From Siphonodentalium dalli (Eukaryota; Mollusca; Scaphopoda; Gadilida; Siphonodentaliidae): DNA of 64,000 nucleotides. How positions within the stretch are numbered: the first letter of the stretch is position 1; the number at the start of each line of letters is the position of its first letter. The translations under genes and the position numbers were made by a program. The notes under the pieces were generated by a model. It ran no database searches. It was not told the origin of the DNA and saw nothing but the letters and a program-made list of their open reading frames with translations. The DNA is taken from the NCBI GenBank assembly GCA_032622095.1, contig CP136066.1, positions 156,511,152 through 156,575,151 on the forward strand, in the 5' to 3' direction. Of this stretch, positions 52,195 through 63,627 are shown piece after piece.

Positions 52195-52432
52195 CTGCAA
52201 AGAGATCTTTGGCCTGGTCAATGGTCTTAGGATATCCATCAAGAATAAATCCTTGATTCTGACATGGCATTGAATGGAGTTTCTCCCGGAAGAATTTGAT
52301 GACATACTGATCATCAAGTCGCCCGTTATTTTGGTCCTTGCTTTCGATAATTGAGTCAATCATTTCCTGAGCTTCCTGAGCCTTCCCCTCATCTTCCTCT
52401 TCCTCCGTCTCCTGCTTCTGTGAGGTTGTTCT
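52195..52432 (-). CDS. AK7: AK7 exon 10, acidic linker and AMP-binding part of kinase
   Basis: 238 bp. A Glu-rich stretch ('[19 protein letters not shown]') is followed by '[16 protein letters not shown]' and '[20 protein letters not shown]', the conserved adenylate kinase segment with the D-G-(Y/F)-P-(K/R) turn. Donor GCAG|GTGACA. Confidence 0.95.
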
Positions 52433-53952
52433 CTGTAATGGGAGTAGAATCAGTACAGAAGAAAATGTTGGACAATTTGGGAGGTGATACTGTACTACGT
52501 GTACTTAAAATCCTTGTTGAGTCATTATATATGACACAAACCCCAACAAGCTTGTTTTATTTTTGACAGACATGGTAGGCATAAACATATGTGTACTTTG
52601 GCTTGTTTGTACAATTTGTCACTGAGGTAAGTCCCCTTGGTTCACACAAAAAACACCTAATTTTACATATTTTTTCACCCAAAAGCAAACCATGACAGAA
52701 TGTCAGTAAATAAGCTTCTTCTACCTGTTAGAGCTAAGTTAAGATAAGATAAGATTCAGGGAGCAAAATAAGCGGATTCACGCCGCAATTCTCGGCACTT
52801 GCGATACAATTCAAAAATTTCATTCGCCATTTGCGAATCATATATTTCCTGTTCTGATGGAAGGGACGTAACTCGAACTCTAGGAAAATCAATCAGAGTA
52901 CCTGACAATGCTTCGTTAAACGTAATTTGATTGGTTGAGCGAACCGGTAGCAGTTTATATATAGTGCATTAATCCAATCAAAACAGTTGATATGGGAATA
53001 CAAATACCGAACAGCAAAATAATAAAACAACCGAAAAGATGTCTGCCAGCAATGCCCAGCATGCCGAAAATAAAACAGAAATCAATTAAATCGTGGCTGA
53101 AAGACTATCCTTGGGCAACCTATCAGTGCGAGGAGGACAATGTCATAATTATAAGCTTGTCCGTCGGTGATACGGCCCATGAAAAAAAGAATAAAGATTC
53201 ACATTGATTGCTAGGAACTTCAGTGACGCTTTTGTGAAACTGAAAGGATCGAGTTAAAGCAGACAAAAAATATGCTCATACCGAGCATGCAAGAACAGAA
53301 CGACATACACGGGTGCTGAAGTTTAAGCAACCTTGTTTGGGTGTGAAACAGTGCTTAGATACACCAATCGGGCAAGAAATTTTCAAAGTCTAATCTAATT
53401 CTAATGAAAACATAAAGACAGTAAAGTTAAAGAAACTTTTTGACATAGCATACCTATTAGGCAAAGAAGAGCTAGGTTTCACCAAATAGTATTTTCAGAC
53501 TCTTACCAACCTTCCCCAACAGAACTCCCATGATGAATAAAATCAATAAAATTGTAACGAGTCTGAAATTGAGCAATATGGAGTTTTGGTTACATATAAA
53601 TGCATCATATTCCATGCAAATGTAGGGTAGATTTGATCTACCAGTATGATTCATAATGGAATTGTTATTGCTACTAAATTTCTGCTGTTTGCTAATCAAA
53701 TTTCAATCTTGAGGGGCAATTTGGTTATTCAAGTTTTTAAAAGTAATTTGCCCCCTGATAAGATTTAATGAAAAATAAACCCTAATGGGCAGTTGCACAT
53801 ATAATAAATACAACATAACATCCACACTATGTTAGAGAGCTGAGAAATATTTAAAATAGAAAAAAAGTTATCATAGCAACCGTTCACCAATAATAACAGG
53901 CGATGACAGCAACACAAGATCCCCATATAACTTTCCCTAGATATGTACTCAC
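52433..53952. other. AK7 intron 9
   Basis: AT-rich, no recognised element. The 71-residue plus-strand ORF at 52992-53207 has no domain and is not called. Confidence 0.4.
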
Positions 53953-54081
53953 CAAGTCATCCATGGATTCATCAATTACGTCCTTAATTTTCACATGATG
54001 AAGTTTGTAGCTTTCACATAACTGCTTGGTGACTGTTGTTTTGCCCACACCAGGTGGTCCAAGAATAACGGCTCTCAATGG
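53953..54081 (-). CDS. AK7: AK7 exon 9, P-loop
   Basis: 43 codons, phase 0/0. Encodes 'AVILGPPGVGKTTVTKQL', a Walker A nucleotide-binding loop (G-x4-G-K-T), then 'LHHVKIKDVIDE', the start of the NMP-binding region. Donor TTG|GTGAGT. Confidence 0.97.
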
Positions 54082-54274
54082 CTGAAAAAAAGATGATGAT
54101 GTTAAAACAAACATTCAATGTAAATGCCAATATTGAAAATAAAAGGTCGGCCGACCACATTGTCCCCCGACAACGTGGCAAGTCGTTGCCGCTTTGTTAA
54201 AGAAATTTTTTTAAATGTTGATGGCTATTTTAAAAGTCCCCCGAAATTGTTTTGTGAAAAAAAAATACTAGTTT

Positions 54275-54589
54275 CAAACCCTTTCATGATGGGAGCAGCA
54301 TTGGTACAGGATTAAAGATCCTATATGCCAGTGCATTTTCTCATATATGCGAGGCTTGCGAGGTTAAGGTAAATAATGTTTGGCCAATGTATTTTCTTAT
54401 ATATGCGAGGCTCCCTATTGGAGACTCGCATATATAAGAGAATGCATTGGCCTTACAATATTTACCTTGACCTTGTAAGCCAGTGAGTGCATTCTTTTTT
54501 ATATGGGAGACTCGCATTTATATAAGATAATGCACTGGCACAGGAACTCTGATGCTGCACCAGCGTGGCTATCGTAATGGAAGGGTTAA
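54275..54589. mobile_element. P1 MITE, near full length
   Basis: Left end 'aaccctttcatgatgggagc', right end 'ggaagggttaa' (TTAA 54586-54589), with internal hairpins. AK7 intron 8. Confidence 0.78.
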
Positions 54590-55687
54590 AATAAGAATTT
54601 ATCAATCTTAATCCTGACTATAAACTTGCGATGTACAATTTTAATGGAAAATTTATAGTTTAGTCAGATTTAATGTCCAAATACAAGAACTTTGATGTTG
54701 ATGTTTTTGTCAAGCTTAAGTTTTTAAAGTGACTTCAGACCTCAAATTGAGCTTAGTAAATGCTCACAATTATCTCATTCAGAGGATAAAAATAGGAGTT
54801 ACAGGCTAGGCAGTGTTCATGCTGGGCAGAAAAATATTTTGGCCAAATGAAATTGTTTTTGGCCAAATTAAAAGAACTTTGGCCAAATTTATTTTGGCCA
54901 AATTAATTAAAAAAGCTTGGACCAAATCCTCAATTTCTGGGCTCACAATTAAATGACTAAAATTTGTTTTAGCCAAGTTCAATTTAGCTCTATGTCGCTG
55001 GTCACCATTCGTGTGTTCTCCAACTAATTAGCTATGTTAGTTGTCAATGCTATTTTCGCCAAGATAAAAAACATGTTGTTTATGATCGTGTGGTGATAAC
55101 TGCCAATATCTATGTGTGAAGCCAGGTTTTTATTGTTAATCCCAAGCTTGACGGGAGTCAATTTATAACACATTACGTAACTGCATGGCATGTCATTGAG
55201 TATAGTGTTGTTCGGTGGTATTTCCAATTATGGGACAATGCATTAACATATTAAATCTTACAGATTGCCCAATCAACAAAATTTACATAACTAGTGCACA
55301 GATTAAATTGACATTGTGTTTTAAAGTCATATTAAATGAAGAGGCTGATTAAATGTTAAAGCATAACTTTAATTTAGGTTTTCATGGTACAATGTTTCCG
55401 AAATATGAAACCTCATGTTCAAGACCGGTCAGTGGGCTATTCTGTTTTGTCGCCTAAGTTCGTCGAGCTATTTAGCACTTTTGAATTAGGATTTCTGTCT
55501 CCATTTGGGGTAAAAAAAAGTTCCAAATGAAATTTTTTTTGGCCATTTTCGAAGAAAAAAATTGGCCATACCAACAGCGTGAACACTGATGCTAAGGAAA
55601 CTTCTTGTCAATGAGTATTTAGTATGGTATAGAAAGGATTAACTTTAACATAATTATCATATTTATAATTTATTATCTGAGACACAC
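54590..55687. other. AK7 intron 8, remainder
   Basis: Repeated 'ttggccaaat' words at 54838-54905 form a short degenerate tandem. Otherwise nothing recognised. Confidence 0.4.
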
Positions 55688-55837
55688 CTGCAGAGATCTT
55701 GCATCTTTGTATTCCTTGATTATTTGAGTGATGTTCTCAACAATTCCAGCTTCCGATACCCAACTGATTCTCATGTTCTCCTTAACATGAACTGCATCCA
55801 TCCTCAAGTTCACCAACAACATATCGAAATCAGATTG
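55688..55837 (-). CDS. AK7: AK7 exon 8, linker before the kinase
   Basis: 50 codons, phase 0/0. Encodes 'LLVNLRMDAVHVKENM', 'VSEAGIVENI' and 'KEYKDARSL', the conserved AK7 segment just before the P-loop exon. Donor CAG|GTGTGT. Confidence 0.95.
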
Positions 55838-55904
55838 CTGAAATGGGAAAAAAACATAAATATTCACCATCGATATATCAAAGACAGATAGCTGAAAATA
55901 TGAA

Positions 55905-56072
55905 ATAGCTTTTCCGGATTTAGTCGGAAATATGGCTTTTTGCCATTCATCGGAAAGCTCTCAGTGAGAGCTTTCCGATGAATGACAACAAGACATATTT
56001 CTGACTAAATCCTGAAAAGTTACCCATAATTCTGCTGTGGTTAAGGGGTCGATTACATAGGGCGTTACTGTA
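55905..56072. mobile_element. P3 palindromic MITE, left end eroded
   Basis: 'ccggatttagtcggaaatat' to 'ggcgttactgtat'. The palindrome centre 'ctctcagtgagag' is intact. AK7 intron 7. Confidence 0.75.
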
Positions 56073-56408
56073 TATGGTTCAAAGAAGTTCAGACGAATCC
56101 GTTGCATTCGTTGTGTTGAAATGGGGATCGATAGAAATGATACTAAGGTGATTAAACGGCTGCGATGAATCTGTTAAACAGCGGAGAGATTCTATTTTCC
56201 ATGCAATGCAAGCTGCAACGCATATCTTATAATTGTAATTAAGTGCATGCACCATGATGTTTCTTGTATTTTATCTATAAAGGATGGAGGCTGTCAGCAA
56301 AGCAAAGGAAATCTGACTTGTATTTATATCAATAAAGTTTAACCCCTCCATGATGGTAGCTGCGCTAGTGCAGAACCAAAACAACGCAGTCGTCTGACAA
56401 AAAATAAA

Positions 56409-56653
56409 TTAACCCTTTCATGACCCACTAAAGACTCTTTGCCAGTGCATTCTCTTATATATGAGAGTCTCCCATAGGAAGCCTCGCATATATAAGAGAA
56501 TGCACTGGCTCACAAGGTCAATGTAAATATTGTTAGGCCAATGCTTCCTATTATATATGCGAAGATCACTATGGGAGACTCATATATATAAGAGAATGCA
56601 TTGGCACAGGGTTTTCACTAAATTTCAGGAAGCTCCAGTCATGAAAGGGTTAA
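56409..56653. mobile_element. P1 MITE with perfect TTAA/15-bp inverted ends
   Basis: TTAACCCTTTCATGA at 56409 and TCATGAAAGGGTTAA ending 56653, with twin hairpins inside. A fragment of another copy ('ttaacccctccatgatgg') starts at 56339. AK7 intron 7. Confidence 0.85.
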
Positions 56654-56966
56654 GCATGAGACTATTTCTGACTCACAAATTATGTAATAAATTGAATATT
56701 TATACCAAGTAATTTCTGGGTGTCACATGCCACCAAAATTAACATATGCACAAACTGGAATATGCAAAAAGTTCTATTTGCAAGGTAGTTGTCAAATATT
56801 ACCATTTTCCAATGAAATGGACTGGATTTTGAGGCTAGTTTAGCCAATGAAATTAAAATATTGTGTTCTCAAAAACATCCTCATCACCCAAAGAGGGCCT
56901 CATATAAATATTTTTAGTTGCTAATTCATCAATAGTTTTCAAAATGTTCATTCATGTCAATATTAC

Positions 56967-57044
56967 CTCAATATCCTTATTAAGCAGAGCTTCTTCTTTG
57001 GTTATGGTTTTGACTTTGCCAGTGCCCAGACTACTGCTGACTGC
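56967..57044 (-). CDS. AK7: AK7 exon 7
   Basis: 26 codons, phase 0/0, acceptor 'cttattgcag'. Encodes 'AVSSSLGTGKVKTITKEEAL', the end of the Rossmann-like region. Donor GAG|GTAATA. Confidence 0.9.
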
Positions 57045-57252
57045 CTGCAATAAGAAAGTGATATAAGAATATATGACATACATGCAGGGTTTCCCGGGGA
57101 AAATAAATAAGGCTGTTAATGGGTCTTCAAGGTAGACTGACCAACGCGTCTTCCTGGAGTAGAACATTTTGGTCTTTGAAATTAATAGTAGCATGTACGT
57201 TTCCTTCCGCCTGAGAAAAAATAATACCCATGAAATACATTCAGAAGTATAA

Positions 57253-57800
57253 AGTAATGCCCTAAGTAATCGACCCCTTAACCTCTTCGCTGCTATGACG
57301 ACCATAACTATTACGGACGTAAAAGTGCACGTCGTGTGCTATATGGTCCGTAGGTACTACGGACCTTCTTCAGCACACTAGCAGTAGATCATTAATCATA
57401 ACTGGAACTCAGAGATTGGTGCATCGGAATAACTGTATCTTGAAGTTTCAAACAGTGTATGATGTTCTAAGATTTTGAACGATAATAGCATTTCAACTGA
57501 GTCAGTTTTATGGTTCTTGTGAAATTCCCGTTATATTTTTCCACTGGAAAATGGCAGTAACGTCAACAGCCCAGCACACGACGTCATAACGTCAGTTATC
57601 AGCGAAAAGGTTAACCACAGCAGAATTATGGGTAAACTTTTCAGGATTTAGTCGGTAATATGGCTTGTTGCCATTCATTGGAAAGCTCTCACCGAGAGCT
57701 TTCCGATGAATGGCAACAAGCCATATTTCCGACTAAATCCTGAAAAGTTACCCATAATTCTGCTGTGGTTAAGGGGTCGATTACTTAGGTAATTACTGTA
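57253..57800. mobile_element. P3 MITE carrying a nested TTAA element
   Basis: Outer ends 'agtaatgccctaagtaatcg' and 'cgattacttagg..tactgta'. The full palindrome lies at 57615-57780, and a 337-bp element is inserted at the P3 'ccccttaacc' site. AK7 intron 6. Confidence 0.85.
57278..57614. mobile_element. TTAA-flanked MITE nested in P3
   Basis: Left TTAACCTCTTCGCTGCTATG, right end 'tcagcgaaaaggttaa'. Uninterrupted P3 copies read 'ccccttaaccaca', showing that TTAA was the target and was duplicated. Interior CG-rich near both ends ('acgtcgtgtgc', 'cacacgacgt'). Confidence 0.85.
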
Positions 57801-58413
57801 TAGGAAATCGAAGTGTTTATGTTTACATTCTCAATTAAAAGTTGAGTAAAAACTAAATGTGATTGATTAGTTGTTTCCATAGATATATTCATTTATTTGC
57901 ATGAAAATGAAATGTTTGTTTCAATATTACGACCTAAAGAAAATCACAATGCTTCTGAAAGACCCTCAGAAATGACAATTTGATGTAAAATCACTAGTAA
58001 GCTCCTCCCATTACACAACTTTGTCAACGGCCTGTGATTTTCTTGTAAACTCTTGTAATTATTGGCAAGCCATCAAAGTATGACATGCCAATATAATGAA
58101 TTATTTGTAAAAAATGACACCCATCATCTGAATAAACTTTCAATTTTTTTTTACCATGCTTATGGAAACTCATATCTGAGAGAGATTTTATGCTTTGTTG
58201 TTTTAGTCAAAAGCCGTTTTTAATGAAGACATATCAGACAGTCTAAATTTCCCACTTCTCAGGCCCACGCACATAGTTCACGAAACCCTGTGCATGCCAC
58301 CTTTTTATTCGCGTTTTATATTTCAGAAAAAAATCATAATCGGTATGTAATAATTGCGATAGTAATAACTGAGATCGAATATACCCATTTCTGGATACAA
58401 ATTCCCAATTAAA

Positions 58414-58553
58414 TACAGTAATGCTCTAAGTAATCGACTCCTCGGGGAGAGCTTTCCGATGAATGGCAACAAGCCATATTTCCAACTAAATCCTGAAAAG
58501 TTACCCATAATTCTGCTGTATTTAATGAGTCGATTACTTAGAGCATTACTGTA
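58414..58553. mobile_element. P3 MITE, internally deleted
   Basis: TACAGTAATGCTCTAAG at the left and CTTAGAGCATTACTGTA at the right, with only one inner arm kept. AK7 intron 6. Confidence 0.78.
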
Positions 58554-58849
58554 CATGACCATCATGATGAATTGCTTCTGCAAACTTTTTAGAAAATGTG
58601 TCAACGATATTTCATTAGGTGAAATAAATCATATGGATACTATTAACTAACTTTTGTGGACATTTGTTTGGGTAAATGATGGCCACGAGCAACTGATATT
58701 AAACACAGAGCTAGTTGACCCAGGGGTGGAATACTTCTTTGACGTGTGCCCCAGAAATATAAAATTAAATTAAAAACCGAATGTTAGCATGTTTTTCAAC
58801 ATTATTTGGCCTGAGAAACTTGAAATTGACTTTGCATGGCAAATTACTA

Positions 58850-59093
58850 TTAACCCATTCATGACGGGAGCTGCATTGAAGATCCTGTGCCACTGCACTC
58901 TCTTATATATGCGAGTCACCCATAGGGAGCCTCGCATATATAAGAGAATGCACTGGCTTACATGGTCAAGGTAAATAGTGTTAGGACAATATATACTCTT
59001 ATATATGCAAGGCTCCCTATGGGAGACTCACATATATAAGAGCATGCAATGGTACAGGGTTTACAAAAAATTTCAAAGGGTAAATAATCACTT
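58850..59093. mobile_element. P1 MITE, twin hairpin
   Basis: TTAACCCATTCATGACGGGAGC at 58850. Hairpins at about 58888-58955 and 58985-59052. The right outer end is eroded ('caaagggtaa'). AK7 intron 6. Confidence 0.75.
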
Positions 59094-59134
59094 TAAAAGT
59101 TTTGTGGGACTTTAAACTAAGTACTGAATCTTAC

Positions 59135-59225
59135 CTTGACAACCTCTTCCAATGTGTTGTTAGAATCATCCTTGGCAATAAGATATCGGACCTTGGGTCG
59201 ACTGTCTGCTATATTTTGTACTACA
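59135..59225 (-). CDS. AK7: AK7 exon 6
   Basis: 91 bp. One base completes a Gly codon, then 'VVQNIADSRPKVRYLIAKDD', matching the AK7 Rossmann-like domain. Acceptor 'tttaaatag' and donor AAG|GTAAG. Confidence 0.9.
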
Positions 59226-59584
59226 CTATTTAAAGAAATATAAATACCGACATTAAAATAAACATGTTCACATTCAACTTATATATATCGTAAGTGGGCT
59301 TCTAAAAGGTTGTGCCTCAGGAAAATCAAATTGTTCAGGAGACACAAAAAAATATTTATCTCTGGAACTACGATACGCCCTCTGCCCATTCTTCTTCAAA
59401 ACAATCCAATTAGAATTATCCTATCAGGAACGGTTTCAAAATAAAAATTACGACATTTTAGAATTACTATGTGAATATTTAGGTCCAAATGTGTGCTAAG
59501 CACAAACAGTGGCCTACGCACAAAGGGGGCTTAGGCCCTTTTGTGCCGAGGCCGCATGCCCATCCGATGCCGAATAAAGGTTTT

Positions 59585-59815
59585 TAGATGAGATACCCTT
59601 TTCGGTTTCTAAATAATGCTCTTCAAAAACTTTCGATCTTCTTCAGTTGATAAATATTATTCAGAGAAAATCACATGATGCCCTTCACGTAAACATAATG
59701 TACAAATAATGTACATGAATTTTTACCTGAATACTATCATGTGATTTTGTCTGAATATATCAACCTAAGAAGACCTATATAAGGCCGAAAGCTTTCAATA
59801 CAAAAAGTTCGGGGA
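59585..59815. mobile_element. Imperfect inverted-repeat element
   Basis: 'cttcagttgataaatattat ... aaaatcacatgat' on the left is mirrored by 'atcatgtgattttgtctgaa ... atatcaacct' on the right. AK7 intron 5. Class unknown. Confidence 0.5.
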
Positions 59816-59831
59816 AAAGGTACATCACTTT

Positions 59832-59960
59832 AACACTTTCTATACTAAATATTCATTTACGAGTAGTTCCCATAGGAAATGTTCAGATAATAAGTTCAAC
59901 AAATGACCATAGGTGTTTGTTGAACTTATTATCTGAATATTTTCCAACCAATGTATAAGA
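59832..59960. mobile_element. Foldback element with 'gttcagataataagtt' arms, second copy
   Basis: Long arms 'gttcagataataagttcaac' and complement around 'aaatgaccataggtg'. Relative of 41857-41960. Confidence 0.7.
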
Positions 59961-60107
59961 ATCCTTCTGCACTGCTCATTTTTCCTGACCCCCCCCCCCC
60001 AACAAATGAATAATAGACCATTCCAATGCATACTTTTATGACTGAATGGGAGAATCCATTTTGAATAGAAATGGTTAATATAATGTATCAGTGGAGTTTA
60101 TACTTAC

Positions 60108-60193
60108 CCTGCAAGATCCTTTATGTGAATTGTTGGAATAACATTCTGTCCATTACCGAAGCAATGAAGTTCTGGTGAATTATGCCATGCACT
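60108..60193 (-). CDS. AK7: AK7 exon 5
   Basis: 86 bp encoding 'CFGNGQNVIPTIHIKDLAG', the highly conserved SDR-like 'G-D/N-G-x-N-x-I-P-x-I-H' segment. Donor AGG|GTAAGT, acceptor 'tttcatttcag'. Confidence 0.95.
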
Positions 60194-60741
60194 CTGAAAT
60201 GAAATAAATTAAAAATAATGCTAATCACAAAACGTTTTAGCTCTTTAAATAACCAATTTATCTGGTGCAAATAACCATCAATACAACATAACGTGGTGGC
60301 GATAACAGTCAATGCAACATAGCGCGGTGGAGGTTGAAATGACACTAACCATAAATGTGACTCTGACTGATAATTAAAAATCTATAGACTCCAACCCGTT
60401 TTTTATCAAAAACTCCACCAAACATTCTTATTTTGCCTTGAATATCTTCAGTGATAACATAATCAGACCAATTATTCAGTTTTCCTGAAATTTATCTAAT
60501 TCTTGAGATCCAAATAGACAAAATGATAAATAATTTACCATTTCTTGGGGTTTTGTCAGATTTTGAGGTCCAAGTTATTTGAATCAACATTAGGGAGATA
60601 CTGGATCACAAGTTCTCTACTAGCGACAAAAATGTCAGTCAATCTGGTATCACACACACCTGAAAACATCTCCACACTCATACATACAAAACAGTTTTCT
60701 ATCTAGCTATAAGCGTTGAGGGAATTTTCCAGGCGCCTATA

Positions 60742-61167
60742 CAAGCCTGGAAATAGTGCATCAGACATATGCAGAATGAGGTCCCCAGAGGGTGAATTTA
60801 GTGATGCTACTCCGCATGGTGGGCTAGCATCACCAAATTCACCCTCTGAGAAGCTCATTCTGCTTTGGCCTTAACTGCTATGGGAGACGTTCCCCAGTTG
60901 AAGTGGGTGATGTAACAGATGTTCACCAATCAGTCACATTGATCATGCATTTTATCTTCTGCAAATTAGGGGATACAGAAACTGAACAGAAGGAAAAAAG
61001 TAATTGAAAACAATGTTAATTTGAGACAATAGATACTTCCCATAAGATGAGGCCTAAGCAGAAGGAGGTCCCCAGAGGGTGAATCTGGTGATGCTAGCCC
61101 ACTGTGCAGGGTAGCATCACTATATTAAACCTCTTGGGACCCCATTCTGCAAATGTATCCAGACCTG
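60742..61167. mobile_element. P2 twin-palindrome MITE
   Basis: Outer 'caagcctggaaatagtgcat' and 'gtatccagacctg'. Palindromes at 60773-60861 and 61061-61147. AK7 intron 4. Confidence 0.8.
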
Positions 61168-61314
61168 ACAATTATTGATAGTTAAAATTGCACTTGAGGC
61201 TGCTTTCAATGTTTTCATATCATTAAGCTCAGTATATTTGACTAAAGTGACAGGAAGCATCATCCTTTGTTTGGTAAAATAGAACAGAGAGTAATTTTAA
61301 CTAATTATATTTAC

Positions 61315-61398
61315 CTTAAATAGATAATGGAAAATGTTTTCTTCTGCACCGTAGGTGAGTCCTGAAGCTATAACATATGTGACCAGCTTTGACTTGTT
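61315..61398 (-). CDS. AK7: AK7 exon 4
   Basis: 28 codons, phase 0/0, 'LVTYVIASGLTYGAEENIFH'. It holds the conserved G-L-x-Y-G-A-E motif. Donor AAG|GTAAAT. Confidence 0.93.
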
Positions 61399-61743
61399 CT
61401 GTAAAGGTAAAGCAAAGTCATTAGGCCAAAGAAAAACAAATTCATGTTCGGATTTAAATAATCATATCCATATGTTTATTAACTTTTGGAAATGTTGCCA
61501 CCCTCTATGGTGCTTATTTGCGGAATTGTTTATTTAAAAAGTGGGATTGTCAGGCAATTTATACTATACTGGCCTATCATAATTACTGTAGCCTTCTATC
61601 AGATCAGGAAAAGATAGTAAAAACATGTTGCTGGAGGTCTGTTTGGTAACTCCAATGACAACAAACAAACAGTGCAGAATTTGAGAAATATATATGATTG
61701 TCCTCATATCATTTTGGATAGACTTCTTTCCATGCTGGAAATT

Positions 61744-61991
61744 GCCACCCTGTACTGTTATTTGGGGATATAGAGAATATAAACTAAAAAAGAAAACGGA
61801 ACTTTCTAAACTAAAAAAAACTTGTTAATTTGATAATAAAGATAGATTTCAGAGATATGATGTGAACTAAGCAGAATGAATTTCCAGAGGGTGCATTTAG
61901 TGATGCTAGCCTGCTGTGCAGGGTAGCTTCACTAATTTCACCCTCTGGGGACCTCATTTTTCAAATGACCAGCACCATATTTTGAGACCTG
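61744..61991. mobile_element. P2 MITE, one palindrome, next to exon 3 donor
   Basis: Spacer plus the palindrome at 61871-61957 and outer end 'ccatattttgagacctgg'. It ends about 22 bp from the exon 3 donor. AK7 intron 3. Confidence 0.72.
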
Positions 61992-62013
61992 GGAAGTTGA
62001 CTAAGCAACATAC

Positions 62014-62124
62014 TGTTTTGCCGAGTTTGATCACAGTTTTCTCAGCACTGATATGTTCTTTGAAGTTTGGGTGAGGCTTCCTCCTACGATAGTCATCCTC
62101 TGTGAATGGGATTTCTGGATCATC
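62014..62124 (-). CDS. AK7: AK7 exon 3
   Basis: 37 codons, phase 0/0: '[20 protein letters not shown]' and '[12 protein letters not shown]', the SDR-like catalytic-helix region. Donor ACA|GTATGT. A palindromic MITE ends about 22 bp beyond the donor. Confidence 0.95.
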
Positions 62125-62436
62125 CTAAAATATATATCAAACAGTGAAATAATCTTTGAATGAAATATCACACACTCATTATATGTCTGGGGTAAGTACA
62201 AAACATTTTTAGTAATTTTTCATGTTTTTTCCATTTAAGACATTAACAATAAAACTGATTTGTGTATTTCATAATGTTAATTAGATAACTTACTAAATTT
62301 GACTGCTTTCAAAGACTAAGTATATAAAGAAAGGCAAAATGTGTATTGAAACTAACTGCATTGTCATATATCGTTAATTATCTCATTTTGAAGTCTGTAG
62401 TTTTATACTCTCTATATACACGTATTGTCAACTTAC

Positions 62437-62531
62437 AGGATCCAAAGGTTTACTCTTGCACCAGGTCATGACACTTGATATTAGGACGAACATCTTAGGC
62501 CTTTCAATCTTATCCAAGTCAGAGTGGAGTT
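62437..62531 (-). CDS. AK7: AK7 exon 2
   Basis: 95 bp encoding 'MFVLISSVMTWCKSKPLDP', a core beta strand of the Rossmann-like domain. Acceptor 'tttattttgcag', donor CCT|GTAAGT. Confidence 0.93.
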
Positions 62532-62586
62532 CTGCAAAATAAACAAATTCGTAATCAAATCATGGAGATCATATTTATTCCAGGAA

Positions 62587-62840
62587 CAAGCCTTGAAATA
62601 AGGTGTCTGTCATTTGCAGAATGAGGTCCCCAGAGGGTGAATTTAGTGATGCTACCCCGCATAGTGGGCTAGCATCACCAAATTCACCCTCTGGGGACCT
62701 CATTATGCTGAGGTGTAAGCAGAATGAGGTCCCAAGAGGGTGAATTTGGTGATGCTAGCCCGCTATGTGGGGTAGCATCACTAAATTCACCCTCTGGGGC
62801 CCTCATTCTGCAAATGACAGACAGCCTATTTCAAGGCTTG
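62587..62840. mobile_element. P2 twin-palindrome MITE, compact form
   Basis: Outer 'caagccttgaaataaggtgt' and 'gcctatttcaaggcttg'. Two palindromes nearly back to back (62617-62708 and 62717-62812). AK7 intron 1. Confidence 0.85.
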
Positions 62841-63043
62841 TCCAGGAACATTATAATGTTGATATTTGTTTTTGAATTTTATATTGATTTTTCAAATGCG
62901 AGGTCATGTGATGTAATTCGAGAAAAAAATTCTCAAAAATTCCTGAACAACTGATTCATACATGTATAACTTTTGCTCTCGGAGATTTGCATGGAAATCC
63001 CCATTCAAACTTGGTCACTTGACCTCCCCTTTAAATTACATAC

Positions 63044-63152
63044 CTGATACGGCCCAGACAGCTTCATCAATCTGATCTGGATCCTGTGTTATATCATACA
63101 CTATTATGTCACATTCAACCAGGTGTTCGTAAAGTTGGTCTTTGCTATCATG
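63044..63152 (-). CDS. AK7: AK7 exon 1 in window (an internal exon)
   Basis: 109 bp: 'EHLVECDIIVYDITQDPDQI' and 'DEAVWAVS'. Acceptor 'atgccgcag', donor CAG|GTATGT. Upstream exons, including the initiator, are right of the window. Confidence 0.93.
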
Positions 63153-63627
63153 CTGCGGCATAAAAGAATAGAAGATATTAGTCTTAACCAAGTCAAATAA
63201 CAAGCTTTACATAAATAAACTATTATTAGGTTGTTAACAAGTCTGGAAAAATGCAAGTTGTTTGAAAATATTCATATAATTGTAATATGTGAATTGATCT
63301 ACCAACTATATCTTATAGATTTATCAAACTCTTGAGATCCAAATAAACATAGGGGCGGAATAATAATACAGGGAGGGGGGGGGGGGAATTTACTCAAAAT
63401 TAAATAATAATAGTACGGGGGGAATAATTGGGACATTTCCCTACATATTCTTTGTTTAGCTCTATAAGAATAACCTGGAAAAGCTACGTTAGCCCTTGTC
63501 TGATTCTTAATAATCATTTTGCATCACAATGAAGTGGTTTTTATATGAAAAGCAGTCATTTGGAATGAAATAAAAAATATTATAGGGACCCAAATAAGCA
63601 GCATACAAGGGGGGATTTTTAATTGAA

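Larger units (their letters stand above)
39260..63152 (-). other. AK7: AK7 gene (adenylate kinase 7), 15 exons in window, 5' end missing
   Basis: Fifteen GT-AG-bounded exons on the minus strand join in one frame to 616 codons and a stop. The order is a Rossmann-like NAD(P)-binding region (exons 1-7 here), a linker (8), the adenylate kinase core (9-11), a charged Lys/Glu coiled-coil linker (12-13) and a DPY-30 dimerisation motif (14-15). This is the architecture of AK7, an axonemal kinase (2 ADP <-> ATP + AMP) of motile cilia and flagella. Vertebrate AK7 is about 720 residues, so roughly the first 100 lie beyond 64000. Introns of 0.3-4 kb are full of palindromic MITEs. Exon numbers used here count from the first exon visible. 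Confidence 0.95.
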
